Of a DNA stretch of 35,451 bases, positions 25,172 through 33,455 are shown in pieces. The position numbers and the translations under genes were made by a program. The DNA is from Opitutales bacterium. GTDB taxonomy: Bacteria; Verrucomicrobiota; Verrucomicrobiia; Opitutales; Oceanipulchritudinaceae. Each line of letters begins with the position of its first letter. Positions within the stretch are counted from its first letter, which is position 1. The DNA is taken from positions 1 through 35,451 of the forward strand of contig SLLG01000024.1 of assembly GCA_007134215.1 (NCBI GenBank), given 5' to 3'. The notes under the pieces are model-generated. The model was not told the origin of the DNA and did no database searches. It was given only the letters and a program-made list of their open reading frames with translations.

Positions 25172-27733
25172 TCAGGGGGCGAGGGTGTCGTCGGTGGTCC
25201 AGACACCGGCGGCGACATCGTAGAACGAGCGGGGGGAGACGGTGCCCGGTGAGTAGTAGTACCATGCCTGGCTGCCGTCGCCGCGGAGGATCTGTAGGTA
25301 GGGATAGGTGCCGCGGTCGATGTGCATCCATCCGAGTCGGGGATCGTGGGCGTAGCCGCCGTCTTCGCCCCATGCGGCGAGGGTGAGCCAGCCGTGTTCG
25401 GCGTGGTGGACGACGGGGAAAAGCGTGTCTTCGATGAGGCCCAACCATGTCTGCCGGAAAGCGCTGCCGCCGACGCGCGTGGCGTCGTCGAAGTAGTCGT
25501 CGAGGGTGTTGGCGGGGACTTTGACGCGGAAGGGCAGGCGGCTGCCGACGACCGCGGGGTTGGGGAGGTCGCCCGCGATCCACGTGCCGCCGGGAGAGAG
25601 GTGGAGGATGCGCGGGGTGACGCCGCGCTCGATGATGCGCCCGTGCCGTTGGAGCATGTAGTCGGCGAGGTTGAGGGTACCGAGGTCGCGGTGGTGGATG
25701 AACCCTTCGGAGGTGGAACCGTCCGTCGGGAGGACTTGACCGCCGATCCATGCGGCGTCGTCGGTGATGCTGAAGGCGGTGGAGCGCGGTCCCGACGGCA
25801 GGGCAGGGATGGCGACGGGGGCGCCCCCGTTCTCCCAGTATACGGCTTGCTGGACCTGCGGCCCGTCGGTCAGGTTTCCGACGACGACGGATCCGTCGAG
25901 TGAGGCGGCGTAGACGGAACCCGCGGTGTAGCCGCCGGTGACGGGGAGGAGGGAGTAGGCGCGGGAGGCGGTGTCCCACAGCGCCGGGTGGCGGAGACCG
26001 CTGCGAACGATCCAGCCGACGGCGGTGGAGCCGTCGCCGGAGATACTGTAGGCCCAGCTGGCTTCGGCATCTGCGGGGATGTCGAGCCACTGCATTCCGG
26101 TTGCGGCCGACCAAAGAAAGGCGTGGTTTTGTTGCCCGCCCCCGTCGGTGTCGAGGGTGGCGTCGCCTACGACGAGGTCGCCCGCATTGGCGATACCTGT
26201 GGCGCGGCTGAGGGCGGCGGGTGCGGCGGAGGCATAGCCGAAGGAGGTGAGGCCTTCCCCGGCGGTATGGACGAAGGCGACCGGAGTGCCGCGCGGTCCC
26301 GGAGTGCGGCCCGCGATGGTGCGCCCGTCGGGAGTGATGTCGTTGGCGGGGAGGAAAACGGGTGTGTAGTCCGCGCCATCGGGGAAGGGGAGCTGCTCCC
26401 AGCCGCCGCCGACGGACCAGCGGAAGGGTACTTCGCCGCTCATCCCGCCCGCAACGCCCGCGATGTCGCCGGTGTCGGCGATGGCGCGCGCCTCGCCGTA
26501 AGTTGTCGAACCGGAGGGATGCCCGAGTAGCTGGAAGCCGTTGGCGCGGGCGCGCACGTGGAGGACGAAGGGCGCGATGGTGCCGTCCGGCATGTCGACT
26601 GCGCCGTAGAGCGTGGGGCCGCGTTCGTCGCGGTTGGCGGTGCGGAAGCTGCCCTCTGCAAGGGCGAGGCCGTATTCGCGCATAACGTGTTCGGCAATGT
26701 ATTCGACGGAGCGGTCGGCATCCCAGACGACGGCGTGCCACTCGTCGTCGGCCTCCGGATTCTCCAAATCGCGACGCAGGACCGATCCGAATATCTGCGA
26801 GCCGTCGGCGGACATGCTGCCGACGTTGCCGGAGAGGAATTCGAACTCAAACGCATCGTCCTCCGGAAAGGGAAGGATCGTGTGGGCGTAGCCGTTGTCA
26901 CGGTCCCATACTGTGGGAGCGTTGACGCCCCCCGGGCCGCGGGAGTCACCGAGTATAAAGCGGCCGTCGCGGCTGATGAAGAGTAGCCCGGTGCTCTCTG
27001 TCTGGTGTGGGTCGGGAAGAGCGACCATGCCTGCCCCTGGAGTCCATCGCGCGGGCACGGCGCGGGTGAATCTTCCCTCGTCGTCCGCGAGGCTGATGAA
27101 CCCGGCCCCGTGTTCGGCGGCATCATCCAGAGCGTAGAGCCAGCCGCCCCGCGCGCCTTGTGGCAGCGGCACCTCTTCGAGCGCCTCGCCCCAGCGCGAG
27201 ATCACCGGCACATTCCAACCGCTGGCGTGCAATGCGCTGCCCGAGAATATGTCGCCCGTCGCATTCACGCCCGTGAAGCGGCTCGCGATGTCGACATCGG
27301 CGGAGACGCCGGGAAGGCGCCCGCCCCAGTGCGTCGACCGTGCGACGTAGTTGTAGGCGACGCCCTCGACGCGGCCCTCGCGGCGCGCCCGCCCGACCAT
27401 GAAGAAGGCATTGCCCGAATTGATGGCGGAGAGCGTTTGGAATCCTTCCGCGAAGACGGGCGTGCCCGGCAGACTGCGGATTTCCCATCCGCCCGGAGCA
27501 CGCACCCAGTAGACGGCCGTCGAGGTGCCCTCCTGAGTGAGAAGGTCGACCGACTGGAAATTGCCGAGAAGGAGCGAACCGTCGGCATTCATGGCGCGGA
27601 CCTCCCAGCGCTGCGCGCCGAAGTCCCCGGCGGGGATCAGTTCGAGGCTGGCCGTGAAGGTCTGCGCGGCGGCGGGCGGAAGAACCACGGCTGCGAGTAA
27701 GGCGGACAAAAGGCGGCGATAAGGCGAATTCAT
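25172..27733 (-). CDS. Large secreted HAF-repeat protein
   Basis: 853 aa. The signal peptide is residues 1-23 (MNSPYRRLLSALLAAVVLPP, cut after AAAQ or AAA). The body is a chain of HAF-type extracellular repeats of about 50 residues, recognisable as SxDGSxxxG followed by an aromatic W strand (examples: MSADGSQIFGSV, ISRDGRFILGDS, ISGDGSTAVGW with ALWD, ASLDGSVVVGN with AVYWENGG). They should form a beta-propeller-like fold. The last 80 residues (HGWLTLAAW, LGWMHIDRG, YPYLQIL, AWYYYSPG, RSFYD) form an aromatic C-terminal domain that I associate with secreted Opitutae proteins. No PEP-CTERM tail or cell-wall anchor is seen. Monocistronic; divergent from the P-type ATPase. Function unknown. Confidence 0.85.
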   Translation of the reverse strand: MNSPYRRLLSALLAAVVLPPAAAQTFTASLELIPAGDFGAQRWEVRAMNADGSLLLGNFQSVDLLTQEGTSTAVYWVRAPGGWEIRSLPGTPVFAEGFQTLSAINSGNAFFMVGRARREGRVEGVAYNYVARSTHWGGRLPGVSADVDIASRFTGVNATGDIFSGSALHASGWNVPVISRWGEALEEVPLPQGARGGWLYALDDAAEHGAGFISLADDEGRFTRAVPARWTPGAGMVALPDPHQTESTGLLFISRDGRFILGDSRGPGGVNAPTVWDRDNGYAHTILPFPEDDAFEFEFLSGNVGSMSADGSQIFGSVLRRDLENPEADDEWHAVVWDADRSVEYIAEHVMREYGLALAEGSFRTANRDERGPTLYGAVDMPDGTIAPFVLHVRARANGFQLLGHPSGSTTYGEARAIADTGDIAGVAGGMSGEVPFRWSVGGGWEQLPFPDGADYTPVFLPANDITPDGRTIAGRTPGPRGTPVAFVHTAGEGLTSFGYASAAPAALSRATGIANAGDLVVGDATLDTDGGGQQNHAFLWSAATGMQWLDIPADAEASWAYSISGDGSTAVGWIVRSGLRHPALWDTASRAYSLLPVTGGYTAGSVYAASLDGSVVVGNLTDGPQVQQAVYWENGGAPVAIPALPSGPRSTAFSITDDAAWIGGQVLPTDGSTSEGFIHHRDLGTLNLADYMLQRHGRIIERGVTPRILHLSPGGTWIAGDLPNPAVVGSRLPFRVKVPANTLDDYFDDATRVGGSAFRQTWLGLIEDTLFPVVHHAEHGWLTLAAWGEDGGYAHDPRLGWMHIDRGTYPYLQILRGDGSQAWYYYSPGTVSPRSFYDVAAGVWTTDDTLAP

Positions 27734-27796
27734 AGGCGTGATGAAGATATCTGATCATCTTTCATTCGCACGGGGCGGGCAAGCCGGGAATCGCCG

Positions 27797-27816
27797 CCTA
27801 CGCGCATTTACGTAGG
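27797..27816. repeat. Inverted repeat CCTACG-N8-CGTAGG between divergent genes
   Basis: Perfect 6-bp arms (27797-27802 and 27811-27816) separated by 8 AT-rich bases, in the 113-base gap between the divergent HAF-repeat and P-type ATPase genes. It could be a small operator or a chance palindrome. Confidence 0.25.
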
Positions 27817-27846
27817 GCGGGAGGGCGTAAGGGATCTCCGGGCGGC

Positions 27847-30636
27847 ATGCTTCCGGCGAAAAATCGGACGGTTTTTCTCGCGAATGACGACAGAACCTTT
27901 CACATAGACCGCATGGACGCAGGGAAACAACCGACAGGCGCGGAGGGCGCGCCATGGCATGCTCTCACCGTGGAGGACTGTTTTGAGCGGCTGGAGGCGG
28001 GCAAGGACGGCCTCGGTTCGGACGACGTTCGGAGGCGGCTGGAGACGTATGGGCCGAATAAATTGCCGGAGGGACGCAAGACGCCCGCGTGGATGCGGTT
28101 TCTCCTGCAATTCCACAACATTTTGATCTACGTGCTCATTGTCGCGGCGGGCGTGACGGCGCTGCTCGGGCACTGGATCGACACGGCGGTGATCGCGGCG
28201 GTCGTCATCGTCAACGCGCTCATTGGCTTTATCCAGGAGGGCAAGGCGGAGCAGGCGCTCGAATCCATCCGCAACATGCTTTCGCTGGAGGCGACCGTTA
28301 CACGCGATGGAAAGAAGCAACGCATCCCCGCCGAGGAGCTGGTGCCCGGCGATGTCGTGCACCTGGAGTCCGGTGCGAAGGTGCCCGCCGACCTCCGGCT
28401 CTTTGCGGTGCGTTCGCTGCGTGTGGACGAGGCCGCCCTGACGGGGGAGTCGGTTCCGGTGGAGAAGTCGGACGATTCTTCGGACGAGAACGCGCCCCTC
28501 GGTGACCGCACATGTATGGGCTTTTCGGGAACACTTGTCGCCTACGGGCAGGCGAGAGGGGTGGTCGTATCGACCGGCGCGAAGACCGAGCTGGGCAAGA
28601 TCAACGAGATGACCGCCACGGCCAAGGGCATGACGACTCCGCTCTTGCGCCAGATCGCGCAGTTCGGGCGAATCCTCACGGTGGTCATCATCGCAGCGGC
28701 GGCGCTCACTTATCTCTTCGGCACCTTCGTGCGCGACAACCCTTGGGACGAAATCTTTCTTGCCGTGGTGGGCTTGGCGGTGGCGGCGATCCCCGAGGGT
28801 CTGCCCGCCATCCTCACAATCACGCTCGCCATTGGCGTGCAGCGCATGGCCGGGCGCAAGGCGATCATCCGGCGCCTCCCCGCCGTCGAAACGCTCGGCT
28901 CCGTGAGTGTGATCTGCTCGGATAAAACGGGTACACTCACCGTCGGCGATATGACGGCTACGCACGTGGTCACGGGCACATACGTCTATTCGGTGTCGGG
29001 CACCGGCTATGATCCGGAAGGCGAAATAGCGCGCGAGAGTGATGACGGAGACGGATCGAATACGGCTGAGGACCCCTTGCTGCGGGAGATCGCGGTAGCC
29101 GGGGTTCTATGCAATGATTCCACTCTGCGTCAGAAGGACCGGCGCTGGACCGTCGAGGGCGACCCGACGGAGGGAGCTTTGCTTGCCTTCGGGCGCAAAG
29201 CGGGCCTCGACCCGGAGGAACTCGGGCGCAAATGGCCGCGCCGCTCCTCCATCCCGTTCGAGTCGCACCACAAATACATGGCGTCGCTCAACGAGAGCCC
29301 GGACAGCGGGATGAAGGTATTTCTCAAAGGCGCGCCTGAGATCGTTATGGGCTTCTGCGCCAAGCAGCGCGGTGCCGAAGGCGATGAAGATCTGGATACA
29401 GACAAGTGGCGCGAGGCCATGGACCGGCTTGCCAATGAGGGGGAGCGCCTCCTCGCGGTCGCCGTGAAGAACGTGCCCGGTGACACGGCCAACATTGAGC
29501 ACGAGGATGTGGAGGAGGGGTTTGTCTTTCTCGGGCTGTTCGGGCTCATGGACCCGCCCCGTGACGAGGCGGTTGACGCCGTGCAGACCTGCCACGAGGC
29601 GGGTGTCGAAGTAAAGATGATCACGGGCGACCATGCGACGACGGCTGCTGCCATCGGAAGGAAGCTCGGCCTCGGCGGCAAGGGCAAGGCGCTCACTGGC
29701 GCGGATCTGGAGGCGATGTCCGACGAGGAGTTGCGCAAGGCGGTTGTCGAGACCGATGTCTTTGCGCGCACCAGCCCGGAGCACAAGCTGCGCCTCGTCA
29801 AAGCCCTCCAGGCCGAGGGCCGTATCGTCGCGATGACGGGCGACGGCGTGAACGACGCGCCCGCCCTGAAGTCGGCGGATGTCGGCGTGGCCATGGGAAT
29901 CAAGGGCACCGAGGCGGCCAAGGAGGCCGCCGAGATGGTCCTTGCCGACGATAATTTTTCTTCCATCGAGCACGCCGTGGAGGAGGGGCGGCAGGTCTAC
30001 GACAATATACGCAAATCAATTCTCTTTATCCTACCTACCAACGGGGCGCAGGCCGGTGTTGTCATCGCCTCCGTCCTCGGCGGGCTCACGCTGCCGCTTA
30101 CACCCGTGCAGATTCTCTGGGTCAACATGATCACGGCGGTCACCCTCGCCCTTGCGCTCATCTTCGAGCCGGCGGAGGAAAACCTCATGAAGCGCCCGCC
30201 GCGCGACGCCGGTGAAGCCATCATGCCCGCCTTCTTCCTCTGGCGCATCGGCTTCGTCTCCATCCTCATTATGTGCGGCTCGCTCGGCCTGTTTCTTTGG
30301 AAGCAGGGGTTGGGGCTCGGCCTCGAGCAATCGCGCACGGCTGCCGTCAACGCTCTCATCGCCGGGCAGATTTTCTACCTGCTCAACAGCCGGTTCATGT
30401 ATGCCTCGTCCCTGCGCTTCGACATCCTTTTTGGCAATCCCAAGGTGGCGTATTCCATTCTGCTGATCTTCGGGGCGCAGCTCCTCTTTACCTACCTGCC
30501 GCTCATGAATCTGTGGTTTGGGACGCAGCCGATTTCTGCGATGGCGTCCATGCCGATCCTCGCGGTGGGTGTCACGGTATTTTTCGCCGTGGAGCTGGAA
30601 AAGGCTGTCGTGCGCAAGTGGTTCGGCAAGGGCTGA
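27847..30636 (+). CDS. P-type cation-transporting ATPase (P2-like)
   Basis: 929 aa from the ATG at 27847 (AAGGGA 12 bases upstream). An ATG at 27913 (MDAGKQPTG) is equally plausible, since the family usually starts near WHALTVEDCFERLE (residue 37). Cation-ATPase N domain; M1-M2 (about 88-128); actuator loop with LTGES (198-202); M3-M4 with IPEGLP (315-320); phosphorylated Asp359 in CSDKTGTLT; nucleotide-binding domain; hinge TGDGVNDAPAL (from 664); M5-M10 (about 720-925). ATP-driven ion transport in the inner membrane. Compared with SERCA, the M5 motif reads N732-G-A-Q735 and M6 reads N760-M-I-T-A764, so two Ca2+-binding acidic residues are absent. The ion is therefore uncertain; Ca2+ should not be assumed. 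Converges with the FNT gene 7 bases downstream. Confidence 0.9.
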   Translation: MLPAKNRTVFLANDDRTFHIDRMDAGKQPTGAEGAPWHALTVEDCFERLEAGKDGLGSDDVRRRLETYGPNKLPEGRKTPAWMRFLLQFHNILIYVLIVAAGVTALLGHWIDTAVIAAVVIVNALIGFIQEGKAEQALESIRNMLSLEATVTRDGKKQRIPAEELVPGDVVHLESGAKVPADLRLFAVRSLRVDEAALTGESVPVEKSDDSSDENAPLGDRTCMGFSGTLVAYGQARGVVVSTGAKTELGKINEMTATAKGMTTPLLRQIAQFGRILTVVIIAAAALTYLFGTFVRDNPWDEIFLAVVGLAVAAIPEGLPAILTITLAIGVQRMAGRKAIIRRLPAVETLGSVSVICSDKTGTLTVGDMTATHVVTGTYVYSVSGTGYDPEGEIARESDDGDGSNTAEDPLLREIAVAGVLCNDSTLRQKDRRWTVEGDPTEGALLAFGRKAGLDPEELGRKWPRRSSIPFESHHKYMASLNESPDSGMKVFLKGAPEIVMGFCAKQRGAEGDEDLDTDKWREAMDRLANEGERLLAVAVKNVPGDTANIEHEDVEEGFVFLGLFGLMDPPRDEAVDAVQTCHEAGVEVKMITGDHATTAAAIGRKLGLGGKGKALTGADLEAMSDEELRKAVVETDVFARTSPEHKLRLVKALQAEGRIVAMTGDGVNDAPALKSADVGVAMGIKGTEAAKEAAEMVLADDNFSSIEHAVEEGRQVYDNIRKSILFILPTNGAQAGVVIASVLGGLTLPLTPVQILWVNMITAVTLALALIFEPAEENLMKRPPRDAGEAIMPAFFLWRIGFVSILIMCGSLGLFLWKQGLGLGLEQSRTAAVNALIAGQIFYLLNSRFMYASSLRFDILFGNPKVAYSILLIFGAQLLFTYLPLMNLWFGTQPISAMASMPILAVGVTVFFAVELEKAVVRKWFGKG

Positions 30637-30643
30637 GGGGGCG

Positions 30644-31501
30644 TTAGTTGTCGCCGTTTTCCCCTTCCGGTTGATGATCGTACGGCTGCCAGCGGCGGTA
30701 GATGATGTGGTAAACCGTTGCGACCATCAGGCTGCCGCCAACGATGTTTCCGAGAACAACGGGGACGGCGTTTTTCCACAGGCCGGTCCATGAGAGCACA
30801 ACGCCCGGCGGTACGAGTTCCGGGTGAAGTATGCCGACAAGGATACCGCGCGGGATGAAATACATCGTTGCCACGATGTGTTCCAGCCCGATGGCGCCGA
30901 GGGCGGTGAGCGGGAGGATGACGGCGACGACGGAATCTGTCACACTACGGCCCGCGAGGGACATCCAAACGGCAATGCACACGAAAAGGTTGCCGAGAAT
31001 TCCGAGGACAAAAGCTTCGCGGAAAGAGAGCTGCGATTTGGCGTGGGCGATGAGAACGGCGGCTTCGCCGACGGCGCCCGTGCCATGCGTGGCCAATCCG
31101 GAGAAGGCGAACAACAGAGCCAGTCCACCGGCGCCGATGGCATTGGCAATCAGGACAATGGACCAGTTGCGGAGCAATTCGCGGAGCGTGATCTTGCGCG
31201 CCGCGTAGGTCATAGCGAGGAGGTTGTTGCTCGTGAATACCTCGGCGCCCGCCAGTATGGCGATGATGTAGCCGGTGGCGAAGGCCACGCCGCCAAGGAC
31301 GCGGAGCACGGAGAGGGGAAGGTCGGGATCACATATCACGACGGTGTGGAAGAGGCCGCCCAGACCGATGAAGCCGCCCGCGAGAATACCGAGCATGAAC
31401 GTCTGCAGGAAGGGGGCGCGTGCTTTCACCAAGCCTACACGTTCCACCTTCTGCGCGATTTCCCGCGGAGAATACGCCTCCGAGCCGTAAATGGCAGCCA
31501 T
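30644..31501 (-). CDS. Formate/nitrite transporter (FNT) family channel
   Basis: 285 aa. Six membrane segments are expected. First FNT signature ILAGAEVFTSNNLLAMTY (82-99); second signature GNLFVCIAVWMSLAGRS (170-186). The central pore histidine is His208 in GLEHIVATMYFIPRG, where the usual EHxxANM reads EHIVATM (Asn replaced by Thr212). FNT proteins are pentamers that pass formate, nitrite, or hydrosulfide (HSC subfamily). Given the sulfide-oxidation genes 8 kb away, hydrosulfide is possible but not shown. Ends 7 bases from the convergent ATPase stop, with no obvious shared terminator. Confidence 0.9.
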   Translation of the reverse strand: MAAIYGSEAYSPREIAQKVERVGLVKARAPFLQTFMLGILAGGFIGLGGLFHTVVICDPDLPLSVLRVLGGVAFATGYIIAILAGAEVFTSNNLLAMTYAARKITLRELLRNWSIVLIANAIGAGGLALLFAFSGLATHGTGAVGEAAVLIAHAKSQLSFREAFVLGILGNLFVCIAVWMSLAGRSVTDSVVAVILPLTALGAIGLEHIVATMYFIPRGILVGILHPELVPPGVVLSWTGLWKNAVPVVLGNIVGGSLMVATVYHIIYRRWQPYDHQPEGENGDN

Positions 31502-31592
31502 TGCGGATTAGAGAATGCCGGGGCGTTTTCCTGCGGTCAAGTGAACCCGGACGCCTTCGTTCCGAAACGCGCGTTACGTTCCGTGTCCGCTT

Positions 31593-32624
31593 TCAGGCTT
31601 GCTGCGACAGAGCCGGTGGCCGGGCGATGCCGCGCAGGAGCCGTCCGAGGATGTCCGTGCCGGTGACGACTCTGGGCTTGTCCGACCAGAGGAGGATGAC
31701 GTCGTCCTCCACAATGTCGTCACCGCCTGCGGTGCCCCTCCGCGTCCGGTAGCGCTGAATCAGGTCGCCGAGCCGGGCCGCCGGGTCGCGCGCGACGATG
31801 GGGCGGTGGCAGTGCCGGTGGGGGTGGAACCGCTCCGGCGCGAAGAGCGCCTCGCGCAGAAATCCGGCCGTCTGCAGGACGAGGCGCGGCTCGTCCGCTT
31901 CGTCCACAAGCACCACCCAGCTCTTACCCGGGCGGCTGATTTTGCGCAGAAACGGGTCGTCCGGGCTTGGCGTAATCTCCGGAAAGCGCGGACGCGGCCC
32001 CTCGAATTCCAGCGTGACGACGCTTTCCGGGTCGACGGGTTCGCCCTCTTCGTCCATCGGGACGTCGTCGAGTTCGAGGAAGTTCAACGCACCCTGGCCC
32101 TCCACGCGCGCGATTTCGCTGCCTTCGGTCTCCATGTGCAGCTCGATGACGCGGCGTAGGTCGCGTTCGCGGTAGAAGCGGATCTCCTCGCCGCCGAGCC
32201 AGCGGTCGAGGACCCATGCCGTGGGGCGGGCGACGGGGTAGAGGACGACTTGGTAGACGCGCAGCACCGGGGCGAGCAACGCCGCCATGCGCAGCGCGTT
32301 GCGCGTGAAATACGACTGCGGCAGGATCTCCGCGAAGATCGTGATGATCACCGTGGAAAAGAGAAACGCCGCTACGCCGCCCATGACCGACCCCGAGAGG
32401 AGCGCGAGGAGCACATTCACCCCCACGTTGCCCCAGAGGATCGTGACGAGCGCGAAATTGGCGTCCTTGCGCAACTCGCGCACACGCCTGGCCCGCGCGT
32501 TGCCCTTCTTTGCCTCCACCTCCAGCTCCAGCTTGCCCACCGAAAAAAGCCCGAGGTTCAGGCCCGAGAGCATGCCCGACTGCGTCAGGCACACCAAGAT
32601 CCCCGCCCAAGTCAAAAGTGTCAT
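31593..32624 (-). CDS. CNNM/DUF21 transmembrane-domain protein (CorC/HlyC family)
   Basis: 343 aa. The N-terminal about 145 residues form the CNNM transmembrane domain: SGMLSGLNLGLFSV, GNVGVNVLLALLSG, FAEILPQSYFTRNALRMAALLAPVL and VLYPVARPTAWVLDRWLGGEE. The rest is cytoplasmic. It occupies the place of the CBS pair but is poorly conserved (VVLVDEADEPRLVLQTAGFLREALF; LWSDKPRVVTGTDILGRLL near the end still looks CBS-like). Family members are linked to Mg2+/Co2+ efflux or homeostasis; the exact role is unproven. It lies 91 bases upstream of the FNT gene on the same strand, possibly co-transcribed. Confidence 0.85.
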   Translation of the reverse strand: MTLLTWAGILVCLTQSGMLSGLNLGLFSVGKLELEVEAKKGNARARRVRELRKDANFALVTILWGNVGVNVLLALLSGSVMGGVAAFLFSTVIITIFAEILPQSYFTRNALRMAALLAPVLRVYQVVLYPVARPTAWVLDRWLGGEEIRFYRERDLRRVIELHMETEGSEIARVEGQGALNFLELDDVPMDEEGEPVDPESVVTLEFEGPRPRFPEITPSPDDPFLRKISRPGKSWVVLVDEADEPRLVLQTAGFLREALFAPERFHPHRHCHRPIVARDPAARLGDLIQRYRTRRGTAGGDDIVEDDVILLWSDKPRVVTGTDILGRLLRGIARPPALSQQA

Positions 32625-32715
32625 GGGCGGAGCTTGGGGCAGCGGCGGGGTGGCGTCAGCTTGAATCGGTACGTGTGTCCGGTCCGCAGGAAATTTATGA
32701 GAGGCTCCGGTCCCG

Positions 32716-33117
32716 CTACCATGTAATTTGGTGAGGTTCCTTCGCAGGAACGCGCGAGTGTTTGAAGTCGGGCAGATTCCGTGTCGCTATGATATCCACT
32801 TTCGTCTCTAAAGCGACCGCTTCGATCACAGCATCTTCAAAATCTCCGATTTTGCTTTTGAGCGCGATCTCGATCCCGGATCTATGAAGTGATCCTATTT
32901 CGCAGATGCTTAGAAGGCTCTGTAAGAGACTCCGTGCTTTGTTATCACCTTTCTCTTTTATTACCAAATAATGCAGTGTCGTGACCGTTGTTGGGCAAAT
33001 GAATCCGCAGATCAGCCGGTTTTCCGCAGCGGAGAGGATCCGGGCTGAATCCATCAGAAATGGCTCCCTCGCCAGCCAGACATCCAGAATGACGTTGGTG
33101 TCAATGAGAACCCTCAC
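32716..33117 (-). CDS. PIN-domain toxin (VapC-type)
   Basis: 133 aa. PIN-fold ribonuclease features: MRVLIDTNVILD with Asp6, a TTVTTLHYLV helix, GDFEDAVIEAVA with acidic residues near 91-94, and DIIATRNLPDF near 108-118. This pattern fits the PIN_3-type VapC family, Mg2+-dependent RNases that cut tRNA or other structured RNA when freed from antitoxin. Its ATG overlaps the stop of the antitoxin gene (ATGA), the standard order antitoxin then toxin. The base composition is visibly more AT-rich than both flanks. Confidence 0.88.
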   Translation of the reverse strand: MRVLIDTNVILDVWLAREPFLMDSARILSAAENRLICGFICPTTVTTLHYLVIKEKGDNKARSLLQSLLSICEIGSLHRSGIEIALKSKIGDFEDAVIEAVALETKVDIIATRNLPDFKHSRVPAKEPHQITW

Positions 33118-33356
33118 AGATACTTGTCCTCAAGGTGGTCATGAAAAGCGTCTTTCTCGTTCGGAATCTCGGCTTTCCCCAAGACGCCAACCATCGATGC
33201 CGTTATGCTCCCGAGAGACTCAAGTTCCTGATCGTCCTCCTCTTCGGCAATAAAATCACTGAAGATCTTCGAAACGGAACGACCTCGTTTCTGTGCCAGT
33301 CGTTTCGCTTTCCTTACCACCGAATCCTCCACCCGCAATGTCAGCTTTGTCTGCAT
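33114..33356 (-). CDS. Ribbon-helix-helix antitoxin (DUF6364-like)
   Basis: 80 aa from the ATG at 33356. The N-terminus MQTKLTLRVEDSVVRKAKRL fits a ribbon-helix-helix DNA-binding fold: the beta strand is KLTLRV and the helix pair is RKAKRLAQKRG then SVSKIFSDFIAE. The acidic C-terminal half (EEEDDQEL ... DHLEDKYL) would wrap the toxin. A TTG start at 33413 would add 19 residues encoded across the operator palindrome and is less likely. No Shine-Dalgarno is visible before the ATG, so the message may be leaderless or nearly so. Confidence 0.82.
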   Translation of the reverse strand: MQTKLTLRVEDSVVRKAKRLAQKRGRSVSKIFSDFIAEEEDDQELESLGSITASMVGVLGKAEIPNEKDAFHDHLEDKYL

Positions 33357-33359
33357 GCC

Positions 33360-33380
33360 GTATAGATTCCGAATATATAC
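33360..33380 (-). promoter_or_regulatory. Operator palindrome of the toxin-antitoxin operon
   Basis: GTATAGATTC-C-GAATATATAC: two 10-base arms with one mismatch around a central base, starting 3 bases upstream of the antitoxin ATG. A TTGACT (33391-33386, - strand) could be the -35 box, with the -10 lying within the palindrome. This layout fits autorepression by the antitoxin/toxin complex, as is standard for VapBC operons. Confidence 0.6.
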
Positions 33381-33455
33381 GTCCGAGTCAAGCTCTCTCG
33401 GAAGTGCGTCCAAGTGGAGGGTTTCCGGCTGCGCATGCCTCCGCGCGCGGCTCCG

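Noticed and set aside
25149-26741. 530-codon arginine-rich open frame overlapping the HAF-repeat gene
   Set aside because: The translation is mostly Arg, Pro and His, a frame-shifted shadow of the HAF-repeat protein.
30637-30643. Shared terminator between the convergent ATPase and FNT genes
   Set aside because: The gap is only 7 bases and no stem followed by a T-run was visible in it or the flanking codons.
33357-33413. Longer antitoxin from a TTG start
   Set aside because: It would translate the operator palindrome and add residues outside the ribbon-helix-helix fold; the ATG at 33356 fits the family better.
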